From Dermanyssus gallinae (Eukaryota > Arthropoda > Arachnida > Mesostigmata > Dermanyssidae), in assembly GCA_003439945.1 (NCBI GenBank), contig QVRM01005377.1, positions 543,501 through 607,500 of the forward strand: DNA of 64,000 nucleotides. The letters are read 5' to 3'. A program made the position numbers and the translations under genes. Below are positions 21,126 to 33,336 of this stretch, piece by piece (position 1 is the first letter of the stretch; each line of letters starts with the position of its first letter). Under the pieces are notes generated by a model that ran no database searches, was not told where the DNA came from, and was given only the letters and a program-made list of their open reading frames with translations.

Positions 21126-23056
21126 GTGAGTGCTCCTTCTCGCTCCCAAGTGCCTGGTGCGGTGTGCTTTTCCCATTTTTTCCGAATTTCTTCGTGGTTT
21201 TCAGCCGTTTTGGTGTTTCCGAACGCGCTGATAAACGGCGATGCGGATGCGGACGGCGAGAGCAGCGGTTCGTGCGGGTATCCACTCGAACTGGCGTCTG
21301 CCACGCCGTCCTCGTCTGCTGCGCTGGCGGCGTTGTCTGCCATGGCGGCGGAGGGTTGCCGCACGATGCGGTCACGTTTAGAGTTGTTGTCCGATGCACC
21401 TAAGCCCGACGTGCGCTGCACGTCGCCGGTAACACCGGTGCCCGTCTATGGTGCAGACGATGCTGCTGTTCGACCGATAGAACAGCTTCGCCTAGCTGTC
21501 AACGACGCAACGATGGCGGAGACAATGGCTGCTGAGGCCACACCAGGTGTCTCAGTTGCGCCAAAACCGGCTGTCAAACAGGCCCGACCTGCCTCAGACA
21601 CGGAGGACTCTTCTAACAGTGCGGGGGTTTCACGGAGCGCCGGTGACACGGCGAATGATGACGGCTTTGTGACAATTGTGAACAAGAAGTCGGCTAGACG
21701 GGCGCTTAAAGCTGAAGCGGAACTCTCGCGTTTCCGTGAATCGGTTGACAGTGGCGCCGGTCCAATTTATACAGTGCGATTTCTGCCACAGGATTTGACG
21801 GCTTTGTCGTCCGAAGCCCCCAGCAAGCAGCAGCAGAGCCAGCGTCCGGAATTTTCGGCTGAACAACTGTTGAAAGTGTTCAAGGCGCTTCATGACCTTG
21901 TGCCGGCGGCAACGTTGGGAGGGGGTCCCAAAGGGATAACGGCCACGGTGTCCACGGTCTCGGCCGCAAGTGATTTGGTGTTACTCAAGGTATTAGAAGG
22001 CGTGACGGTCGTGGGACTATGTTCCTCAATGGATTAGTTTTGGGGCGTTATCAAAGACGTCAACCCGGCCTTCTCTGACGAGAGCCTTCTATCCGAGCTT
22101 GCCTCGTACGGCGCGGTAAAAATAAGGAGGGACACGAGGCCTGGGTGGAAAGATAAGCGGAGCATCCGAGTGCCGTCTAGCAGGATACACGTTCTGTTCA
22201 AAAGGACACCACCTACTAAGGTCTTTATTGTGTGGGGGGATCACGATGTAACGGTCGAAGCATCGTCGCCGATTGTTTGCTTCAATTGCCAACGTACTGG
22301 CCACACGGCAACTCGTTGCACTCGCGCCCGTGCGTGTATAAGGTGTGGTGCGCACGACCATCTTGCCGCATCACGTCGAAATCGCGCTCGCTGCGTTGAC
22401 TGCAGGGGCCCTCACCTTAGAGGGGACTAGTCTTGCCCCGTTTTCGCGTTAGCTCGCGAGAAAAGCAAGGCCCTGCTTGGGTCGCGTATGCTCCAACATG
22501 CGCAGTTGTCGGCGCCGGCAGCCACCCTGGTCATCGCCCCGTACCCCCTAGACCACGCGAATCGGCACCTGGGACCTACGCGGCGGCGGTACGCCGTTTG
22601 GTGATTCCAGTCTCTTCGGGCGTGGCCCCGGAACCTTCGGCAGCGCCCGTTGAGGTCGTGCTCCCCCCCTTCCGGCCGATCCCTGCCCCCCGGAAGTCTT
22701 TGCTTCGTTCGAAGACGCCGCCATCTATTGAAATGGAGCCCGCTAAACAAGTGGAACGAGTAATGGACGCTGCACACCGCCCTCCCAAGCGCCGTCGCCA
22801 ATTGGTTACGAGTAGATTCGTCCCGCGCGGTCGCGTCGTCCCCCAGGGTCGCGCTGTCCCCCGCGTTCGGTCGCGCTTGCCTAAGTCGACAGACGACTTT
22901 GACCTTGGTTCTTTGTCCAAGGCCGCATCACTGCTCGCAGGTACCAACCCGAAGCTAGCCGACACGCTTCAAGGCATCGTTAACGCACTGCGTCCGCTGC
23001 TAGCTCTGGCGCCGTTGCTGCAAGGTCTGGTGTCTCCCGCACCCACTTCCCAATGA
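21126..23056 (+). pseudogene. RLE-A ORF1: gag-like protein with CCHC knuckles, broken
   Basis: The first open piece (21126-22037) is Ala/Ser-rich, then NDDGFVTIVNKKSARRALKA, matching the ND-GF segment of RLE-B ORF1. After a break, 22170-22430 carries CCHC-like knuckles: CFNCQRTGHTATRC, CIRCGAHDHLAASR (last Cys changed) and CVDCRGPH. After another frameshift, 22433-23056 holds a basic Pro-rich part. It ends in a Leu-rich tail (NALRPLLALAPLLQGL) matching the RLE-B ORF1 end. The stop TGA at 23054-23056 overlaps the ORF2 ATG (ATGA). Presumed role: RNA-binding component of the element RNP. Confidence 0.8.
23053..23056 (+). promoter_or_regulatory. ATGA stop-start overlap between RLE-A ORF1 and ORF2
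   Basis: The TGA of ORF1 (23054-23056) overlaps ATG at 23053. A second in-frame ATG follows at 23056. It is kept despite heavy decay elsewhere. Confidence 0.75.
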
Positions 23057-25210
23057 TGGACCCTGGCTCAGCTTCCTATCCCCCTCCCCAGAGCGCTTCA
23101 GTAGCAGGTAACCCCGCTATAAGGGTTACTTGTCCCAGATGCGGCCGGGACTTCACCCACCGCGGTCTCCCCATTCATTAAGCTAGATGCCGTTCCACGT
23201 CTGCGACTGCATCCTCCGCGCCAACACTCCTGTCGCAGCCGAGACAGCCGCTGGTCAACAGGCTCAGCATTGCGACCCAACAATCAAGGGTGATGCGCGT
23301 GGTTCCCCGGGCGGTGAGGCCTTTGGTTGCCGAGCTCCTCTGCGACGTCCTCGACCTTGTGGCGGCCAACAACGACCTCTCCTCGTGGGTCGCTCCTGTC
23401 ATTCGCTTATGTGGTCCTTCAACTGCCACTTCGCACCTTGTCGTCAATCTCTTTGGCAGCGACTGTCCGATCGAACCTCCGTGCATTTCGCGATGGCTGG
23501 CGTTTTGCGTATCGCGTAGGAGGTATTAGAAGAGCCAGAACGGACACGTGCGACTCGCCTGAGGACTCGGCACGCCGCGTTTTGAGCAAGCTATCTGAGG
23601 GAGACGTTTCCGGGGCGGCCCGACTATTATGCTCTACCGACTTATTTGCCTCGGGGGACGGAGTCCTAGGTTCGCTTGCCACCAAGCACCCACCTGCTCC
23701 GCCGCACTTGGCTTTTCCTGCCCCTCCTGACTCGATGACGCAGCATCAAACCTCAGTCGATGACGTCTTGGGAGCTGTAGCCGAGTAGAAGTGAATGCCC
23801 TGAGATGGGGCCGACTGCCGGCTGAGGTCAGGGCGATCGTGTTCGGCGCCAACCTATTCGCACTGCGCAAAAAAGACGCATCAATTCGCCCCATTGCCTG
23901 CTCTCTTACGTTACGGAGGATCGCAGCAAAGATAGCCTGCCGCGAGGCCAAATTACTTATTATGGAACAACTTGGCCTGCACCAGCTGGGATTTGGCATG
24001 GCGGGCGGAACGGAGACTGCCGTACATGCAGCAAGAGCCTTTATGCAATCAAAAACCCCGGTACGGCACTCCTGAAGTTGGATTTTCGCAATGCATTTAA
24101 CACCATCCGTAGGGATCACCTCCATCATGCGGTTCGGGATACAGTCCCGGAACTCTTCACCTTAGTAGAACACGCGTACAAAAGGCCATCCGTCCTGTTG
24201 TTTGGCGCCGAGACGTTATTTTCGGCATTGGGCATACAGCAGGGGGACCCCTTGGGACCGGCCCTATTCAGGATACGTGAGCTGGTTAACTCCGTTCAAG
24301 TGCCATTCAACGCTTACCTAGACGATGGCACACTTCGTGGACCGATGGTGGATTTGCTCGATGGCTCGATGAGGTGCGCAGAGTCCTTGCTTTCGAGGCA
24401 GTCAGTGGTCTGGTGCTGAACACGGCCAAATGCGAGGTGTTCGCTCCGGGGACAGACCCAGACGGCCCCTCATTGAGGGCCTTGCTCGAGCTGCTACCGG
24501 GGTGTAGAGTCGTGGCTGACCACGAAATAAACCTTCTTGGCACACCGGATCTGCCCTCTGCGTTGCCGGGACAACTCGACCCCTTGATGGACAGATTGTG
24601 GGCGATGCGGGAACGTCTTCCGCTTGTTGGAGCCCACCAGGGACTCTACCTGCTTCGCTCGTCGTTCTCCGCGTGCCGCATCGTACATATTTTACGGTCC
24701 ATAGACTGCTCAGGCGATTTGAACCATCTTCTCCAACCATTCGACGACCAGGTGGTGGAGGCCCTACAGACGGTGCTGAGTCTAAACTTACGACCACGAG
24801 AGGTGCGCCAGGCGGCCCTCCCCACGTCCATGGGCGGCCTTGGTCTCCCCTCGGCTCGATCCTTGGCGGGCCCGGCCGTGGCTGCCTCGATGCATGCTAC
24901 GTCGGAAAATGTCCAGCGCCTGCTCCCGCCGGCGGCTCAGGCAATGTTCGAGGCGGCTCGTGACGATATAGCGACTGGACTTCAAGCTTCATCGCCTGGT
25001 CCCGATAGACTAGCCTGCCAGAGGGCCTGGGCCGAGAAGGCCTACGAAGCTTCGCTTAGTTCGCTGCTTGAAGAATGCGGGGATGACCAGGACAAGGCAC
25101 GCCTTCTAGCTGTCGCTCGCCCAGGAGCAAGCGACTGGTTGCATGCACTACCCGCTGACTCACTGGGTACCCGCCTTGATGACCAATCCACCCGGATATG
25201 CGTTGGCTGA
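23053..25210 (+). pseudogene. RLE-A ORF2: C2H2 finger and YLDD reverse transcriptase, broken and truncated
   Basis: It begins at ATG 23053 with MMDPGSASYPPPQ, then TCPRCGRDFTHRGLPIH, a C2H2 finger cut by a stop at the second His region. Following frames match RLE-B step by step: LSEGDVSGAARLLCSTD (23327-23788), a deletion of about 40-45 codons near 23790, VFGANLFALRKKDASIRPIA (23791-24075), LDFRNAFNTIRRDH, GIQQGDPLGPALF and YLDDG (24078-24419). A long thumb/linker region follows (24374-25210). It ends at RICVG, immediately before the zinc-knuckle/nuclease region of RLE-B. Non-functional. Confidence 0.85.
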
Positions 25211-25696
25211 TTGTTGGCCAAAGCTTAGTGACTTGACAACTACGTAACGCAGCACCATCACCTGGATACGAAAATGATGGGCATTAAATTTGTTATTGCG
25301 TGAGAGTGGTCTTTCGGACGTACATTTTTGGTCGCAATGGAAACATTTGACGATTTTTCATGAAAAGGCGTTAACGTAAAATATCGACTTTTTATGACTT
25401 TCCTTAATCTGGGTATTAGCTTTTTGCTACGCAAGCTAGTGAGCCTAGTGTCCTCAGTTATGCAGAATTTTCCTCCGAACACGCCGGTGTAATCGGTTCC
25501 TTCATGCGTTGACTGGTTCTCCCGCAAACAGAGATTTCGCACAACTATGTAGGAAAAAGTGAGAAAAACTACATTTATAAACTTCACTCTCTCTCCTAAA
25601 CAAGACGTTTCCACGCCTTCCCTCCATAGGGAAAACTTATTTTCTTGCCGAGTTCTATCAAACCTCGAAATGCGTGCACAACAATATGAATGACCC
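25211..25696. other. Non-coding; possible transposon terminus at right edge
   Basis: No coding seen. The right edge, read on the minus strand, begins ACAGGGTCATTCATATTG next to (TA)n. That resembles the CAGGGT-type ends of many Tc1/mariner-like or MITE elements. I could not find a matching opposite end. Confidence 0.3.
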
Positions 25697-25860
25697 TGTA
25701 TATATATATATATATATACATATATATATACAAATATATATATATATATACAAACGTACACGCGCATTAGCCTTATGGAAAAATATACTCCTGGTTATCG
25801 TACATGTCATCAATAAAGCGCATTTAAAGAAACAAAAACAAAACAATAAAAATGTATATA

Positions 25861-25912
<52 letters not shown>
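25697..25912. repeat. Two (TA)n tracts around a short spacer
   Basis: Interrupted TA runs at 25697-25755 and 25855-25912. The spacer ends in an A-rich stretch containing AATAAA on the plus strand. Confidence 0.85.
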
Positions 25913-25916
<4 letters not shown>

Positions 25917-26354
25917 TGAGGTTAACCTTGTCAATAACGGCACAGTTTTGTATGCAGCCACTTCGTGTCACACAAACGCCAGACGGTTTGACAGTTTGAA
26001 GCTATTTTTCTCGTTCCGCTAGAACTATTGCACTGTGAGACGCTCACTTGCCGGGAGATCTTTTTCTCATCTCCCTTTCGGTTTGAAAGAGTGTCGCTTG
26101 GAACAGATCACGTCGACCGAACGACATACGTCGCGAGGCTAAGTATGTAAGACTGCCTAAGACTTACGAGTACGCTAGTAGCTCTAGGAGTTCGTATGCT
26201 TCCTGCTGCGTGGTGGTGGAAGCGAAAGCCAAGAAGCATTCGTTCATTTCTCTGCAGAAAACTTTTCATAAGAACTCGGGAAAGCGAGGGCGGCACGAGT
26301 GTACAGGCAAACGGCCGACAGTAGAAGTCATGTGCCAAGTAATGATGCTAGGGA
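25913..26354. other. Non-coding
   Basis: I see no gene, repeat family or RNA signature here. Confidence 0.4.
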
Positions 26355-26388
26355 TTATATATATATGAATATATATATATATATATAA

Positions 26389-26455
<67 letters not shown>
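26355..26455. repeat. (TA)n microsatellite, about 100 bp
   Basis: Nearly pure TA with a few interruptions. It borders the 3' end of the LINE fragment at 26456-26740. Confidence 0.9.
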
Positions 26456-26458
<3 letters not shown>

Positions 26459-26740
26459 GTATTTTTTATTAACCAATATTTGGTTTATGTACATATGTGC
26501 TACAGCTCTCCTAAATAATTTCATCAGCGATATTGCTTTTGTACACTGTTGGAGATGATACAGATCGCATGAATTTCCGCATAGATTGCATTCACGCTCG
26601 GTTGATATCTCATGCCATTCATTTCGTATCCATATCGTCATATGAAATCCATGCATTGCAAACCCAGTAACGAAGTATCTGCTTCTACAACATGGGCTCT
26701 TTCAGTAGTTTGTAGTCATCGCTCTAGTCTCATAAAAACG
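26456..26740 (-). pseudogene. 5'-truncated PHD-LINE relative inside (TA)n
   Basis: The minus-strand frame reads FAMHGFHMTIW followed by a Cys-rich end CNLCGNSCDLYHLQQC. This matches PHD-LINE ORF2 FAVHGFHHVL and its knuckle CIRCGERCPRYHAASC with identical C-x2-C-x7-H-x3-C spacing. After about 25 more residues, AATAAAAAATACATTTA is followed by (TA)n. A second (TA)n tract (26746-26885) lies at the 5' side, so the fragment sits between two TA tracts. This looks like a short, 5'-truncated insertion of a diverged PHD-LINE subfamily. Confidence 0.7.
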
Positions 26741-26745
26741 CCACA

Positions 26746-27829
<1,084 letters not shown>

Positions 27830-27916
<87 letters not shown>

Positions 27917-27920
27917 TATA
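27830..27920. repeat. (TA)n microsatellite
   Basis: About 90 bp of TA with one interruption. Confidence 0.9.
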
Positions 27921-28243
27921 ATACTTACATACATAATTGAATGGGTAAAAAAGTATGCAATATACGTATAAAAATCACACCCATTAATAGGGTACAAAAT
28001 AGATATATTAAATACCTGGAAGGTTCGTGATCAAGAATGCGGAGACTCCAGAAAAAGGTCTTGCCATTGCACTTCGGCAAGGCTCAGAATTGCCACTGTA
28101 CCAAGCTGGGAAAGATTGGGCATGTAATTATCATTAACCCTTCAACCACACACACACTTCCCGAGTTCAATTTGTATATTCGGAAGAAACACCTCTATCT
28201 AGAAGAAAAGAATACAGCAAAGCGTCTTTCAATCGCTTTATAA

Positions 28244-28297
<54 letters not shown>
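28244..28297. repeat. (TA)n microsatellite
   Basis: About 54 bp of TA. The 320 bp to its left (27921-28243) has an open 68-codon frame that I do not recognise. Confidence 0.9.
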
Positions 28298-28300
<3 letters not shown>

Positions 28301-29990
28301 GTCTTTTTTTACTAGTGTAACTTTTGGCTAGTTAATATAGTTAACAGCAAATAGTTGCAACCGATGAATCCCGCCGCGTGGATGCGAAAACATCCGTGAA
28401 GAGACCCTATCCTATACCAGGTAACACTTCCCGCATCAATTGCGTTTGTCTGCAGGCACAGAGTCTAGAAAAATGACAACCGTGAAGAGGTAAAACCATG
28501 AGAGGGTGGCGATGACATGGCCGTTTGTAGGATGCCGCTATTTCCATTCTCCAGCTGTTTCCGTTTCCGACGGCGCCGTCCAAACGATTAGGTTGGGAAG
28601 ACGGCTTGTGCCAACGTGCGCGAACACACAAAGGACAGCGACACGAAATCCACGACGACGACAACGACGTCAGACATGTCGGCAAAACCAAAATCTCTGT
28701 CTGCCCGTATTGTTCAGCGTCTCATGCAGAGACCAGAAAGCTATCGGCAAGCAGCACCAGGTGCACACAATGCGTCCGCTTTTCGGTGGCAGCGTGAGAG
28801 CCAAGTAACGTGTTCGCAGAAAATACGCAGTTCATTTATGCAATACAGCTTTGCCAAGCTTTGTCGAGCATTGGCAACAGCTGCTTCTAAATTCCGCTGA
28901 GCAAAATAAATTGCTAAGCAATTTACATATTCTATGTTATACAAGTAAGTAATTGTGTATTTCGAAGAAAACAGACAAAATATCCGGCGCTGGCCGCATG
29001 TCCTACTGCGAAAATCCTCTTGTCGATGCGGCGGGGAGACGCGACAGGACAACCGAGCATGCGCTCCGGAATTTAGTTTTATTGCCGCACGGAGCACGAC
29101 TGGACAGGACAGCAGTTTAGCAGGTGCACTTGCGCCGCTCCGCTCCGGAGCTTATTTGGAAGAAGAGGCGTCCTCTGGCCAAGGCAACGGTCCGTAATTG
29201 ACGGTCGTCATAGAACAGCAATAGCAGACCTAATGGAATGGGCCTAATTGGTATCGTATACACTAGCGTGCAACCGCGAGACGACGGCACCTGCACCGAG
29301 CCGACGTTCCCCGCGTTAGACGGTGAGCACGGGCGGTAGTCATCAGATGTCGGTCGACCATTTCGGCTTCACCCTCGATGCCTGGATGGCGTGTGACGTT
29401 CCGTGCTTCTGAATTTGAAGTTCTGAACTTCTACGAAAGTAAGCGCTTCTTAGAATCAGAACATGGGTAAGCGTATTAACGAAATCGTCATCTTCCCATC
29501 GTACCCCCGCCTTCCCTTCTTTCCATCCACCAGCCGCACCCCGCGGGCCTAGCATTTTGGAAACTTAGCTGTATGTAACGTTTAGAAAATCCAATTCGTT
29601 GTTGAATGGCGCTGAATGAATTGAAGCAGTGCACATGTGCATTTTGACGATTCCCGAGCTTCGGCAGGCTCATTGAGTGACAAATTTCTGTAATGGAATA
29701 CATCACGTTTCACGTTGAAAAACTACGGCTGTTCACCGTAGGGTTGGGTTTTGTCTTTGTCGCCATTTTGGCAGGCTTTAGACTTTTTAGAACGTTTTCA
29801 GGTTCCTATGCGGTTATGTATCGATATGAAGCCTTGTGGCATCGCATCCTCGAAAAGCATGCTCCTGGAAGCTGTTGCAGTGGAGTGCTACTTTATGACA
29901 TCGAATTGCTTGTTGGGCGCGGCGTTAGTATGCTTTGGTGAATGTCCTGAGTTTTCGCGCCCGAGACAAACAATGTTCGGCGTAATACCA

Positions 29991-29994
<4 letters not shown>
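28298..29994. other. Non-coding
   Basis: No recognisable coding, RNA or transposon signal. Short ORFs overlap each other in several frames and look random. Confidence 0.4.
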
Positions 29995-30036
<42 letters not shown>

Positions 30037-30112
30037 AGTTTTATGTATTATATGTAGGCGATCTATATATATATATATATATATAGATCGCCTACATATA
30101 ATACATAAAACT

Positions 30113-30154
<42 letters not shown>
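29995..30154. repeat. Perfect palindrome, about 160 bp
   Basis: Unique arms at 30033-30064 and 30085-30116 are exact reverse complements over 32 bp. The 20-bp centre is pure AT, so it is self-complementary, and both outer sides continue as (AT)n for at least 38 bp. The whole forms one uninterrupted palindrome that can extrude as a cruciform. It may come from a hairpin-mediated inverted duplication of a short sequence inside a TA tract. Confidence 0.93.
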
Positions 30155-30173
<19 letters not shown>

Positions 30174-30296
30174 TTACTCTTACATGCTGGCATGTTCTAG
30201 CCTTTAATCCTATAGAAACCACGTGAATTAATCTCTCAAAACCAACGTGCGTCTTTGTAGCTTAAGTGAGACCACCAGTTGCAGTAAACTTGGGAA

Positions 30297-30298
<2 letters not shown>

Positions 30299-30352
<54 letters not shown>
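30299..30352. repeat. (TA)n at the 3' end of RLE-B
   Basis: About 54 bp of TA. The RLE-B 3' UTR (minus strand) runs AAAAATAAACTAACTA directly into it. Confidence 0.9.
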
Positions 30353-30358
<6 letters not shown>

Positions 30359-30447
30359 TATTTTTCGTATATTATATTATGTTTGTAGAACACATATTAC
30401 AAGAGATTAGCTAAGCCAGTGTGCCTAGCGGGTATGTATTGTGACTA

Positions 30448-33336
30448 TCACGTGTCCGCCTCGTCTAGGCTAGGCCGAGACCACTTCAGAAGTGTGCCCC
30501 GAACGGAGGCCGCGTTTCCACGTTGTATGTCGAGATCCAGACGTTGTTTAAAAAATGACGACGATCTGTTATCACCGGTTGACTGATCTAACAAAGTGCC
30601 GACTTTGCGGATCAGCTGTCTGGTCCGAACACCAGGACCACCCATGGTCTCAAACGCAAGTGGCCAGAATTCGTGGGGATACCCAATTGATGAGTATTTT
30701 CTTAGCTTGCTGGTCTCCGCAAGGTGGGCTGCATACCCGGCTTCGGATGCGCCGCCACCGACCATAGAAGGTGCTAAGGAGTCGGTAACGGTTGCATCCC
30801 AAACCAGCATTTTGCCTTGCTCGAATGGTGTAAGTGTCATCCCGTCTGGACGCCTGCCGTCCTCCACGCAGAGGCCCGGGGGTTCGAGGATGCACGGACG
30901 ACCGCATGATCTGAGGGCTCTGCTGAAGGTCTCATTGATAGCGGCATGTCGAGAGCGTCGGCCTGCGCTGATGATACACGAGAGGCCGTGATGTCCCAGT
31001 TTGTCGACGGGGTGACCACATTGACACCGATGGGGGCTAACCAGGTCTGTCCCCAGTCGTAGGCCTACTGCTATACGAATCGTCTCGTCGTCAAGAAGGG
31101 TGCCTATGGGTGCACTGGGAAGCGCGTGTAACCAGGCGCCTGAATCCTTGGCGGACACGGCGTTTAGGCGAGCTCTGGTCGTGTCGTCGGGAGCTTCATT
31201 AAAGAGCCGTCGTTGTACTTCAGCGTGTAAAGGGGCACTCCAGTCATGTTGAGATAGTATGTTGTCAGGCCTGCCACCGCACCGGGCCTCAAGGTTCCCC
31301 TGAAGCTGGGCTAGGCGGCTTCTAAACTGGCCAACTCCTGCTGTATCTAAAAGGGGGGTTGCCCTGTTTTCTGCGCTTAGCATGGAGGAGACTATGGCAG
31401 GACCGGCCAAGGTCTGTAAGTTCGGAACCCCGAGGCCTCCTTGAGAGACGGGCAGTAATGCCTGTTGCCGTGCGCTAGGTGGTAAAGATGTGTTGAGCAG
31501 AGCTTCGAGGGTAGACAGTGTCAACTCGTTGAGCGCTTGCAAGTCGTCGACCCGATTGGATAGGTCAGCTCCTCTAAGAAGGTGGATGAGTCTCAAGGAA
31601 GAGAAAGAAGACCTGAGTAAGAAGAGTCCCCGATGGGCTCCTAGAAGAGGAAGGCGAGCGGCGGCATTTTCCAGTTTTACTCTCCAGCGCTCGATTGCTG
31701 CTGTAAGCCCTTCGGGACAAAGTGGTACACCGAGTAGTTCCAGATCGTCCTTGGCAGTCACCTTGCAGCCGGGCAGGAGGTCTCGAAGTAACTGTATATC
31801 TGGGGAAGCCTCACCGGTAGAGCCCAGGGTGCATACTTCACATTTGGCAGGGTTTAACTCCAGCCCAGATATTACACCATAGTTAAGGACCCGTCGAATG
31901 TCCTCCGCTACTGTATGAACGTTTCCTCCTAGTAGGCCATCGTCAAGGTACCAGAGGTTCAGCGGGCTTTTAAAAGAATCTACCAGATCCTTAATACCCA
32001 GACAAAACAGAGGTGGTGCTAAGGGGTCTCCCTGCTGCAGTCCGGTGGCGGACGAAATAACATGCTCAGGCAGGACCAGATGGGAAGGATGCCGATAAGC
32101 CAGCCCGACGTGGTGCAATAGATGAGGGGCGTGGGATGCAACGACCTTCATCAGATGATCGCGTCTCATACTGTTAAAAGCGTTTCTAAAATCGAGCTTC
32201 ACAAGAACCCCTGAGCGTTCACGAGAATCGAGAAAAGCACGAGTTGCATGAATGGCTACCTCGGTCCCGCCCGGCGTTGCAAATCCCAACTGATGTGCAC
32301 CAGTTGCGTTAGAAATAACGGCCTTGTTGTGGTTACTTCCGATTTTTGCGGCGAGCCTGCGTAGCGTAGACGAACAAGCAATCGGACGTACCGATCCGTT
32401 CTTTTTCTTCAGGGCAAATAGTCTTGCGCCGAATATCAACGGTTGAAGGCAAGGAGGGGGGTTGCCCCAAAGAAGAATGTCTACAGCCTTTGCCAGTGCG
32501 GAGAGCAGGCTAGCGGCGGCGTCGTTGAGGGACGGTGAAAGAAGGTCCATTAATAGCCGCGGTCTCATAAAGTCTAGCCCTGCGGCGGAGCTCTTAGAGA
32601 AGCTCTTGATAGCCACCTGAATATCTTCCTTTGATGTGACGTAGGGCATAGGGGTTCTGGTCAGTGCCGGCCATTCTAGGTCCTCGGGAGCTAATGGGTG
32701 TTGCTCTCGCAAAGCCTCTATACGGTCAATGCCGGGCGTTATCGTATCTGTGGAAACGATAAGTCTGGCGGCACCAGAAACATCTCCTTCAGAGAGTTTA
32801 ATAATGGACTGCCGCACCGTATCATTCCTGAATGGTTTAGGAGTCGAAACGCGGGCATGAGAGGTGGCAATCACGTCTGACAGACGCATACCTTGGGAGA
32901 AATCGCGGAGATTGTTGCGTATTATGACTGAGAGGGATGAAGCGTCGTTGCGGGCGCGGGGAAGACGAAGGACCACGGGTGCAAAGGAGAAAAGACCATA
33001 CCATGCTTCGACGTCGTTATCAGATGAGACTGCTGAGAGTACACGGGTAAGAGCTTCGGCCACTTGTCTCCTTACTGACTTTGGTACGATTCGAATCAAC
33101 CTGATTTGTCCCATAACAGCTTGAATATCCTCCAAAATTTGCGCCGGTTGCAAACGGGGGGGATCAGAGGTTGTCGGTATTGAAGAGGAAGCGACAGTGG
33201 CGGTCGGGTGTTTAGCTGATATATGTCTTGTTAGTCCACGTCGCGTGTACCGACCGTCGCATAGTGGACATTTAGTAGTAGATGAAGTAGCGCGTGATGC
33301 TTCTGCGCCGTGAGCTGTGCGATCATAATCATTCAT
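30448..33336 (-). CDS. RLE-B ORF2: C2H2 finger, reverse transcriptase, restriction-like endonuclease
   Basis: 962 aa. A C2H2 finger lies at 23-43 (CPLC, then H38 and H43), as in R2-group proteins that use it to bind target DNA. The reverse transcriptase spans about 225-560: SSAAGLDFMRP, LDFRNAFNSMRRDH, LQQGDPLAPPLF, catalytic YLDD at 463-466 in place of the common YADD, LELLGVPL. A zinc knuckle begins near 765 (CQCGHPVDKLGHHGLSC), then RRSRH. The restriction-like nuclease has RRPDG near 827, WDATVTD near 845 and a K-rich KLRKY near 875, matching the order RH, PD, D, K-x-Y of R2 endonucleases. There is no APE domain. It should nick the target and prime reverse transcription. Confidence 0.88.
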   Translation of the reverse strand: MNDYDRTAHGAEASRATSSTTKCPLCDGRYTRRGLTRHISAKHPTATVASSSIPTTSDPPRLQPAQILEDIQAVMGQIRLIRIVPKSVRRQVAEALTRVLSAVSSDNDVEAWYGLFSFAPVVLRLPRARNDASSLSVIIRNNLRDFSQGMRLSDVIATSHARVSTPKPFRNDTVRQSIIKLSEGDVSGAARLIVSTDTITPGIDRIEALREQHPLAPEDLEWPALTRTPMPYVTSKEDIQVAIKSFSKSSAAGLDFMRPRLLMDLLSPSLNDAAASLLSALAKAVDILLWGNPPPCLQPLIFGARLFALKKKNGSVRPIACSSTLRRLAAKIGSNHNKAVISNATGAHQLGFATPGGTEVAIHATRAFLDSRERSGVLVKLDFRNAFNSMRRDHLMKVVASHAPHLLHHVGLAYRHPSHLVLPEHVISSATGLQQGDPLAPPLFCLGIKDLVDSFKSPLNLWYLDDGLLGGNVHTVAEDIRRVLNYGVISGLELNPAKCEVCTLGSTGEASPDIQLLRDLLPGCKVTAKDDLELLGVPLCPEGLTAAIERWRVKLENAAARLPLLGAHRGLFLLRSSFSSLRLIHLLRGADLSNRVDDLQALNELTLSTLEALLNTSLPPSARQQALLPVSQGGLGVPNLQTLAGPAIVSSMLSAENRATPLLDTAGVGQFRSRLAQLQGNLEARCGGRPDNILSQHDWSAPLHAEVQRRLFNEAPDDTTRARLNAVSAKDSGAWLHALPSAPIGTLLDDETIRIAVGLRLGTDLVSPHRCQCGHPVDKLGHHGLSCIISAGRRSRHAAINETFSRALRSCGRPCILEPPGLCVEDGRRPDGMTLTPFEQGKMLVWDATVTDSLAPSMVGGGASEAGYAAHLAETSKLRKYSSIGYPHEFWPLAFETMGGPGVRTRQLIRKVGTLLDQSTGDNRSSSFFKQRLDLDIQRGNAASVRGTLLKWSRPSLDEADT
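33333..33336 (-). promoter_or_regulatory. ATGA stop-start overlap between RLE-B ORF1 and ORF2
   Basis: ORF2 ATG (33336-33334) shares two bases with ORF1 TGA (33335-33333). The same arrangement occurs at 23053-23056 in RLE-A, although the two elements differ widely in sequence. This supports termination-coupled reinitiation, as known for some R1-clade elements. Confidence 0.8.

Larger units (their letters stand above)
21017..25210 (+). mobile_element. RLE-A: decayed two-ORF retrotransposon, 3'-truncated
   Basis: A plus-strand relative of the element at 30353-34898. It starts directly after the TA tract at 21001-21016. ORF1 (gag-like) and ORF2 (C2H2 finger plus YLDD reverse transcriptase) are both recognisable but carry several frameshifts. 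Homology stops at 25210, just before the point where RLE-B has its C-terminal zinc knuckle and endonuclease. GC content is clearly higher than the surroundings. Confidence 0.85.

Noticed and set aside
28037..28243. 68-codon frame before a TA tract as another truncated LINE
   Set aside because: It has no HGFH box, knuckle or RT motif.
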